This document shows positions 58,785 to 64,000 of a stretch of 64,000 bases of DNA, in pieces. The notes under the pieces were generated by a model. That model had not been told where the DNA came from. It worked only from the letters and a program-made list of their open reading frames with translations, and searched no databases. Each line of letters opens with the position of its first letter. The stretch's first letter is position 1. Origin of the DNA: Microbacterium sp. RURRCA19A (GTDB lineage Bacteria; Actinomycetota; Actinomycetes; Actinomycetales; Microbacteriaceae); the NCBI RefSeq assembly GCF_900156455.1, contig NZ_FTNQ01000004.1:124001-188000 (forward strand). The letters run 5' to 3'. The position numbers were made by a program, and so were the translations under genes.

Positions 58785-61700
58785 ATGCACGACCGCACCG
58801 CGCTCATCGAGATGCGCATCGACCGCTTCGTCCGCGAGCGTCTCGCCCCCGCCGTCTATCGCGCCCGCCAGCCCCTCGACATCTCGGCCTGGGAGGCCCC
58901 GGGCGAGCCCGTGACCTTCGCCGAGGCCGCCGCCGCCGAGTACCGTCCCTTCGCCGTCGGGACGCCGTGGGGCCGGGCATGGGGGACCACCTGGTTCGCC
59001 GTGTCGGGGGAGATCCCGGCCGCGTGGCGCGACGCCGACGGCGCGCTGCCCGACGGCACCGTCGCCGAGCTCGTCATCGACCTCGGCTTCACCGCCGGGC
59101 AGAGCGGCTTCCAGTGCGAGGCCCTCGTGTGGAACCGCCAGGGTGCGCCGATCAAGGGCGTGTCTCCGTTCAACAACGCCACCTCCGCGGCCCTCGACGC
59201 CGACGGCCGCGTCGACGTGCTCGTCGAGGCGGCGTCGAACCCCGACGTCGGCAGCCTCTTCACCTTCGAGCCGACGCACCTGGGCGACCCCGCCACCGCC
59301 GGAGACGCTCCTCTCTATACGCTCCGCGACATGTCGATCGGTCTGCGCGACCTCGCGGTGTGGGAACTGCTGGCGGACTTCCGTCTGCTGCGCGGCCTCA
59401 TCGATGAACTCGACGCGACCTCGGCCCGCCGGGCGACGCTGGTGGAGGCGATGGATGCCGCGATCGACGCCGTCGACCCGCACGATGTCGCGGGAACGGC
59501 CCAGGCCGGCCGCGACGTGCTCGCTCCGCTGCTCGCGGCGCCCGCGGCATCCAGTGCCCACGTCCTCCACGCCGTGGGGCACGCGCACATCGACTCGGCC
59601 TGGCTGTGGCCGGTGCGGGAGACGGCGCGGAAGGTCTCGCGCACCTTCTCGAACGTGCTGTCGCTCATGGACGAGGACCCCGAGTTCGTCTTCACCAGCT
59701 CGTCGGCGCAGCAGTTCGCGTGGATGAAGCAGCACTACCCGGCGCTCTGGGAGCGCCTGAAGGAGCGCGTCGCGGAGGGGCGCTTCGTGCCCGTGGGCGG
59801 CATGTGGGTCGAGTCCGACACCAACATGGTCGGCGGCGAGGCGATGGCCCGCCAGTTCCTCGAGGGCAAGACCTTCTTCCAGGAAGAGTTCGGCATCGAC
59901 ACCGAGGAGGTGTGGCTGCCCGACTCGTTCGGCTACAGCGGAGCGCTGCCGCAGATCATGAAGGCCGCCGGAGCCCGCTGGTTCCTGACGCAAAAGATCT
60001 CGTGGAACGAGACCAACCGCATCCCGCACCACACCTTCCAGTGGGAGGGCATCGACGGCTCGCGCATCTTCACGCACTTCCCGCCCGTCGACAAGTACAA
60101 CTCCGAGGTCACCGCGGCCGACCTCGCGCACGCCGAGCGCAACTTCGCCGACAAGGGCCGCGCGCGGACGTCCCTCCTGCCGTACGGCTTCGGCGACGGC
60201 GGCGGCGGCCCCACGCGCGAGATGACCGCGACGATCGCCCGCGCGCACTCGCTCGAGGGTGCGCCGATCGTGAAGCACTCCACGCCGCGGGAGTTCTTCG
60301 AGACCGCCGAGGCCGAATACGCCGACCCGGCCGTGTGGGCGGGGGAGCTGTACCTGGAGTTCCACCGCGGCACCTACACCAGCCAGCTGCGCACGAAGCA
60401 GGGCAACCGCCGCAGCGAACACCTGCTCCGCGAAGCCGAGCTGTGGGCCGCGACCGCCGCCGTCCGCACGGGCGCCGCGTACCCCGCGGAGGCGTTCCGG
60501 CGCCTCTGGCAGCTCGTGCTGCTGCAGCAGTTCCACGACATCCTCCCCGGCACCTCCATCGCCTGGGTGCACCGGGATGCCGAGCGCAACTACGCCGCGA
60601 TCGCGACCGAGCTCGAGCAGATCATCGCCGACGCCCTGCGCGCGCTCGCGGGGGAGGGCGACCGCACGCTCGTGGCCAACGCCGCCCCGCACACCCGCTC
60701 CGGTGCCCCGGCCCTCGGGATCGCGGCGGCTCCGGCCGTCCGCGACGTCGCCCCGCGCGCGGAGGGGGCGGGCTTCGTGCTCGACAACGGCGTCGTCCAC
60801 GCCGTGATCGACGCCCGGGGTCTGATCATCTCGCTCGTCGAGGTGGCATCCGGTCGCGAGATCGTCCCCGAGGGGCAGGCCGCCGGCCTGTTCCAGCTGT
60901 TCCGCGACACACCCACCCAGTGGGACGCGTGGGACATCGACGAGACCTACCGCCGCCACGTCACCCCGCTCGACGCCGCGCGGGCGGTGCGCATCGACGG
61001 CGACGCGGTCGTGGTCGAGCGGACCTTCGGCGACTCGCACCTGACCACCCGCATCGCGCTCGCCGCGGGCGCGCGCACGGTGCGCCTGTCGATCGACGTC
61101 GACTGGCACGAGCAGCAGCAGCTGCTCAAGCTCGCCGTGCCCGTCGACGTGCACACCGACCGGGCGGCATCCGAGATCCAGTTCGGCCACATCACGCGTC
61201 CGACCCACACGAACACCTCGTGGGATGCCGCGCGCTTCGAGACCGCGGCCCATCGCTGGGTCCGTGTCGCCGAGCCCGGCTTCGGTGTCGCCGTGACGAA
61301 CGACTCGACCTACGGCCACGACATCACCCGCCACGCGCGCGAGGCCGGCGGCACGTACTCGCTCGTCCGGTTGTCGATCATCCGCGGCGCACTGTTCCCC
61401 GACCCGCAGCAGGACCAGGGCGCGCACCACCTCGAGGTGGGCATCGTCGTCGGCGCCGAGGTCGAGGACGCCGTCGTCGAGGGCTACCGCACCAACCTGC
61501 CGCTGCGTGTGATCGAGGGGGCGGGTGCGGAGGAGGTCGCCCCGCTGGTGACCGTCGACGACGAGGGGGTCGTCGTCGAGGCGGTCAAGCTCGCGCACGA
61601 CGGCTCCGGTGACGTGATCGTGCGGCTGTACGAGGCGCGGGGTCGTCGCGCCCGCGCGCGGGTGGCGGTCGGATTCGCCGCCTCCGGCGCGGTCGAGACC

Positions 61701-61811
61701 GACCTGCTCGAGCGACCGGTCGCGGCCGCCGCGGTCGTGGATGCCGACGACACGACGGTGGAGCTGGCCCTGCGCCCGTTCCAGCTCGTGACGCTGCGCT
61801 TCACCCGCTGA
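58785..61811 (+). CDS. Alpha-mannosidase, glycoside hydrolase family 38
   Basis: A 1008-residue GH38 enzyme. The zinc site begins with GHAHIDSAWLWPVRET near 266-280 (His and Asp ligands); the nucleophile region is VWLPDSFGYSGALPQIMKAAG near 376-396; the GH38 central helix bundle follows and beta-domains occupy residues 600-1008. No signal peptide, so it acts in the cytosol on imported mannosides. AAGGAA precedes the ATG. Co-transcribed with the SBP and permeases. Confidence 0.93.
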   Translation: MHDRTALIEMRIDRFVRERLAPAVYRARQPLDISAWEAPGEPVTFAEAAAAEYRPFAVGTPWGRAWGTTWFAVSGEIPAAWRDADGALPDGTVAELVIDLGFTAGQSGFQCEALVWNRQGAPIKGVSPFNNATSAALDADGRVDVLVEAASNPDVGSLFTFEPTHLGDPATAGDAPLYTLRDMSIGLRDLAVWELLADFRLLRGLIDELDATSARRATLVEAMDAAIDAVDPHDVAGTAQAGRDVLAPLLAAPAASSAHVLHAVGHAHIDSAWLWPVRETARKVSRTFSNVLSLMDEDPEFVFTSSSAQQFAWMKQHYPALWERLKERVAEGRFVPVGGMWVESDTNMVGGEAMARQFLEGKTFFQEEFGIDTEEVWLPDSFGYSGALPQIMKAAGARWFLTQKISWNETNRIPHHTFQWEGIDGSRIFTHFPPVDKYNSEVTAADLAHAERNFADKGRARTSLLPYGFGDGGGGPTREMTATIARAHSLEGAPIVKHSTPREFFETAEAEYADPAVWAGELYLEFHRGTYTSQLRTKQGNRRSEHLLREAELWAATAAVRTGAAYPAEAFRRLWQLVLLQQFHDILPGTSIAWVHRDAERNYAAIATELEQIIADALRALAGEGDRTLVANAAPHTRSGAPALGIAAAPAVRDVAPRAEGAGFVLDNGVVHAVIDARGLIISLVEVASGREIVPEGQAAGLFQLFRDTPTQWDAWDIDETYRRHVTPLDAARAVRIDGDAVVVERTFGDSHLTTRIALAAGARTVRLSIDVDWHEQQQLLKLAVPVDVHTDRAASEIQFGHITRPTHTNTSWDAARFETAAHRWVRVAEPGFGVAVTNDSTYGHDITRHAREAGGTYSLVRLSIIRGALFPDPQQDQGAHHLEVGIVVGAEVEDAVVEGYRTNLPLRVIEGAGAEEVAPLVTVDDEGVVVEAVKLAHDGSGDVIVRLYEARGRRARARVAVGFAASGAVETDLLERPVAAAAVVDADDTTVELALRPFQLVTLRFTR

Positions 61812-61843
61812 GCGCGTCGGGCCGGCTGAGCGTGCGGGCCCCG

Positions 61844-61908
61844 GGAGGAGATTCGGGAACGGGAGGACGAATTCTGCGGATTCGTCCTCCCGTTCCCGAA
61901 TCTCCTCC
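61844..61908. terminator. Long perfect hairpin (palindromic element, copy 2)
   Basis: A 29-bp perfect stem (61844-61872 with 61880-61908) and 7-base loop TCTGCGG lies between converging genes; it shares GGGAGGAGATNCGG and a second GGGAGGA with the element at 43580. Serves as a terminator for both sides. Confidence 0.85.
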
Positions 61909-61934
61909 GCTCACGGGGGTGTTCCCGGCTGCGG

Positions 61935-62429
61935 TCACACCATCGCCACCGCCATGAGGCCCACGGACACCGCCATCGCGCCGATCTGCGCGCGGTCCAG
62001 GCGCGCCGGCATCCGCCGCATCGCGGTGACCGACAGCACGCCGTAGCCGATCGCCGCCGCCGCGAGCAGGGGCGCCGGTGAGAGCCCGTGCGCGTGGTCC
62101 GAGGCCGTCGCGTGTCCGCTCATCGCGAGCTGCAACCCGGCCATGACGACCATGCCGAGCGTCGTGTGCAGCGTCATCAGCGCCGGCACCCGCGGCGCAC
62201 GCCGCTGGCGCGGACGGCGCCAGATCGCCAGACCCAGTGCCGCCGCGAGCAGCAGCGCGGTCCAGTACACCGGGGCGACGACACCGAACGCGGCGGCATC
62301 CACCATCGCCAACAGCATGACCGCCGCCGCCACGACCTCGGGCGGCCGCACCCGCGCGCGATCGGCGGCCAGACAGCACGTTCCGATCGCGGCGGGGGCG
62401 ACCGCCCACAGGTGGAGGATCTCGCTCAT
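61935..62429 (-). CDS. Small multi-pass membrane protein downstream of the amine oxidase
   Basis: A 164-residue protein with four or five membrane helices, starting MSEILHLWAVAPAAIGTCCL (two adjacent Cys), with a histidine-bearing loop SGHATASDHAHG. DUF5134-like proteins have similar size and pattern, but I am not sure. It follows the copper amine oxidase gene by four bases, so both are co-transcribed; the cysteines and histidines would fit copper handling. Confidence 0.7.
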   Translation of the reverse strand: MSEILHLWAVAPAAIGTCCLAADRARVRPPEVVAAAVMLLAMVDAAAFGVVAPVYWTALLLAAALGLAIWRRPRQRRAPRVPALMTLHTTLGMVVMAGLQLAMSGHATASDHAHGLSPAPLLAAAAIGYGVLSVTAMRRMPARLDRAQIGAMAVSVGLMAVAMV

Positions 62430-62433
62430 CGGT

Positions 62434-64000
62434 TCAACAGTGGTGCGCGCCGTCGTGTGCGTCGTGCCCGTGCGCGCCGAGACCATGATCCTGCGCGCCG
62501 GTCGCCGGAGCGCAGTGCGTGTTCGCCGGTGCGGGGACGTTCAGCACGGGGCTGCGCTCGAAGAAGTTGTACGGCTTGAGCGTGAACTTGGCGTAGTCCA
62601 TGGGCATGACCGGCCAGTCCTCGTTGCGCGGGAAGTGCGTGAGGCCGAACGTATGCCACAGCACGACGTCCTCGCCCACGAGCGGCTCGTCGCCGGAGAT
62701 GAAGTCCGGGATGCCGGCCCCGCCGGGGTGCTGGTTCACGAAGTCGCCGGCGGCGTAGCGCTCGGCCGGGTCGTACTTGGTGACGAAGAGGTTCTTCGTC
62801 GCGAACGCCGCGCGCGCGGCGATCGACGAGGCCTCGTCGGCGAGGAGCACGGGCGTCTCGGTCGGGAAGAGCACGTACGAGGTCGCCTGCCCGCGCTCGG
62901 TGGTCTTCTCGGTCGAGGCGATCTGCCACACCCGGTTGACCGCGCCGTCGGCGACGCGGCCCGACACCTTCTCCGACGCGATGGGCGTGACCTTCTTCGT
63001 GAAGGCGTTGCCGGCGGGATTGGTGGCCGAGATCGGCAGTCGCACCGCGTCGATCTCGTTGACGACGTTCGCGACGCCGTCCACCGTCATGTCGAGCCGC
63101 GCCGAGAAGAGGTGCTGGTGGTACGGCGCCCCCAGCCCCGGTGCGACCTCCGACGCGAAGGGGTAGCCCTCGCCCGGGTACGCAGAGGTGAAGAGGATGC
63201 CGGTCAGCTTGGCCTCGCACTCGATGGTGCCGTCGAGGGAGAGGTACCAGTAGAAGCCGTAGTCGTAGTTGCCGACCGTGGTGAAGAACGAGATCACGAG
63301 ACGCCGGGAACGGCGGACCTCGCTCGACCCGGTGAAGATGTCGGTGTGCTTCCACAGGGAGCCGAAGTCCTCCTCGTGCATGCACACCGCGTTGCGGATG
63401 GTGCGCGGCATCCCGTTCTCGTCCGACAGCACGGCGTCGACGTAGGTGATGTCGCCGACGCAGTCGCATCCGAGTTCGAGCTCGTTCGTGTAGCGGCCGA
63501 AGAGGTACTCGCCGGTGTCGAAGTAGTTCTGCCAGAAGCGGTTCGGTGCGGGGTCGGCGTAGGGCACCACCATCTCGCTGATGGAGCCGCGGTACATCAC
63601 CGGGCGGCCGGCGAACGAGAGCTGACGGAGGATGAGTCCCTCGCGGGTGTCGAAGCCGATGCGCAGGTCCCACTCGCCCCACGTGACGTGCTCGTCGTCG
63701 ACGGTGAAGCTCGACCCCTCGGGCTGGGTGATGACGATGGGCTTCAGCCCCTCCAGCGGCGGTCCCTGCAGCTCGGGGTCGTCGAAGTTGCCGTGCGTCT
63801 CGGGCACCGTGAAGCCCGGGGTGTCGACGATCTCGATGATCCGGCGGTCGGCGACGTCGATGTAGGCGGTGAGGCCGTCGACCGGGTGCGCCCACGGGTG
63901 GTCGGCGGGGTGGTCCTGCCGGAACGCGAAGGTGCGCAGGATGCGACGGCCCACCTCGTTCTCGTAGCCGTAGTGCCCGGCCGACAGGGGCACGAGCACC
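62434..64000 (-). CDS. Primary-amine oxidase, copper/topaquinone type (5' end beyond window)
   Basis: A 521-residue part of a copper amine oxidase, which converts primary amines to aldehydes with H2O2 and ammonia. The catalytic base region is NYFDTGEYLFGRYTN, TPQ is formed from the first Tyr of TTVGNYDYGF, and copper ligands are HQH in PYHQHLFSARLDM and the His of WHTFGLTHFP. Arthrobacter phenylethylamine oxidase has nearly the same motifs. The C-terminus is a His/Cys-rich tail (APANTHCAPATG then DHGLGAHGHDAHDGAHHC) not found in the core enzyme. The gene begins beyond position 64000. Confidence 0.93.
   Translation of the reverse strand, partial: VLVPLSAGHYGYENEVGRRILRTFAFRQDHPADHPWAHPVDGLTAYIDVADRRIIEIVDTPGFTVPETHGNFDDPELQGPPLEGLKPIVITQPEGSSFTVDDEHVTWGEWDLRIGFDTREGLILRQLSFAGRPVMYRGSISEMVVPYADPAPNRFWQNYFDTGEYLFGRYTNELELGCDCVGDITYVDAVLSDENGMPRTIRNAVCMHEEDFGSLWKHTDIFTGSSEVRRSRRLVISFFTTVGNYDYGFYWYLSLDGTIECEAKLTGILFTSAYPGEGYPFASEVAPGLGAPYHQHLFSARLDMTVDGVANVVNEIDAVRLPISATNPAGNAFTKKVTPIASEKVSGRVADGAVNRVWQIASTEKTTERGQATSYVLFPTETPVLLADEASSIAARAAFATKNLFVTKYDPAERYAAGDFVNQHPGGAGIPDFISGDEPLVGEDVVLWHTFGLTHFPRNEDWPVMPMDYAKFTLKPYNFFERSPVLNVPAPANTHCAPATGAQDHGLGAHGHDAHDGAHHC

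Noticed and set aside
57930-61598. Long uninterrupted minus-strand reading frame opposite the mannosidase
   Set aside because: High-GC shadow of the GH38 gene; the translation is low-complexity (Arg/Gly/Glu/Asp rich) without any domain.

Overview
The window is 64 kb of high-GC actinobacterial chromosome. I judge it to be Microbacteriaceae, most likely Microbacterium. The evidence is about 70% GC (estimated by eye), many GTG starts, tight ATGA/GTGA overlaps, a DUF222-type HNH endonuclease, a DUF7882 protein, and very frequent use of the 7-mer GGATGCC/GGCATCC both in coding sequence and inside terminator stems. At least eleven start codons have no Shine-Dalgarno sequence but a TAnnnT/CAnnnT hexamer 5-8 nt upstream, which points to leaderless transcription. 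There is no rRNA, CRISPR array, prophage, IS transposase or origin. The only RNA gene recognised is tRNA-Ser(GGA).

Region 1-10.8 kb: an FtsX/ATPase ABC pair divergent from a NarL-type two-component system, a DUF151 protein, 6-phosphogluconate dehydrogenase, RNase HI, a DUF222-HNH endonuclease, a hypothetical gene, a YtrA-like GntR regulator with its own ABC exporter and palindromic operator, and a P-loop kinase. Region 10.8-23.1 kb: YiaAB membrane protein, LLM oxidoreductase, a DUF3516-type helicase, a coiled-coil protein built from 21-bp tandem repeats, Dps, GH15, an SDR, a GNAT, an AraC regulator interrupted by an in-frame TAG, a protein made of exact 21-residue repeats, and an SDR39U1-type epimerase.

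Region 23.1-31.4 kb: a copper/heme locus (membrane protein, CopC, PCu(A)C chaperone, Tat-exported DyP peroxidase, PepSY protein; the last three are translationally coupled), then an aldo/keto reductase, SRPBCC protein, SQR-like flavoprotein, DUF7882 protein and a frameshifted AraC remnant. Region 31.6-34.0 kb: an acidic protein, a hydrolase-TetR pair behind two tandem operators, and an Hsp20 gene whose promoter carries both a CIRCE and a HAIR-like element.

Region 34.0-37.8 kb: a small biosynthetic cluster of type III polyketide synthase, methyltransferase and FAD monooxygenase in one overlapping operon (the order of the Streptomyces srsABC alkylresorcinol operon), with a convergent UbiA-family prenyltransferase. 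Region 37.9-44.4 kb: glycosyltransferase, MarR, hypothetical, AraC, SulP transporter divergent from MerR, and a decayed GNAT. Region 44.4-48.4 kb: a FadR-type regulator divergent from iminopeptidase, APC permease and acetamidase/formamidase, then tRNA-Ser and a membrane protein. Region 48.4-53.0 kb: MoxR, DUF58 and transglutaminase operon. Region 53.2-61.8 kb: a ROK kinase-like protein, a ROK repressor, a carbohydrate ABC transporter and a GH38 alpha-mannosidase, probably one mannoside-utilisation system. The two permease genes are bridged by a 22-codon mini-gene created by a 30-bp duplication. Region 61.9-64 kb: a small membrane protein and the 3' part of a copper amine oxidase with a His/Cys-rich tail.
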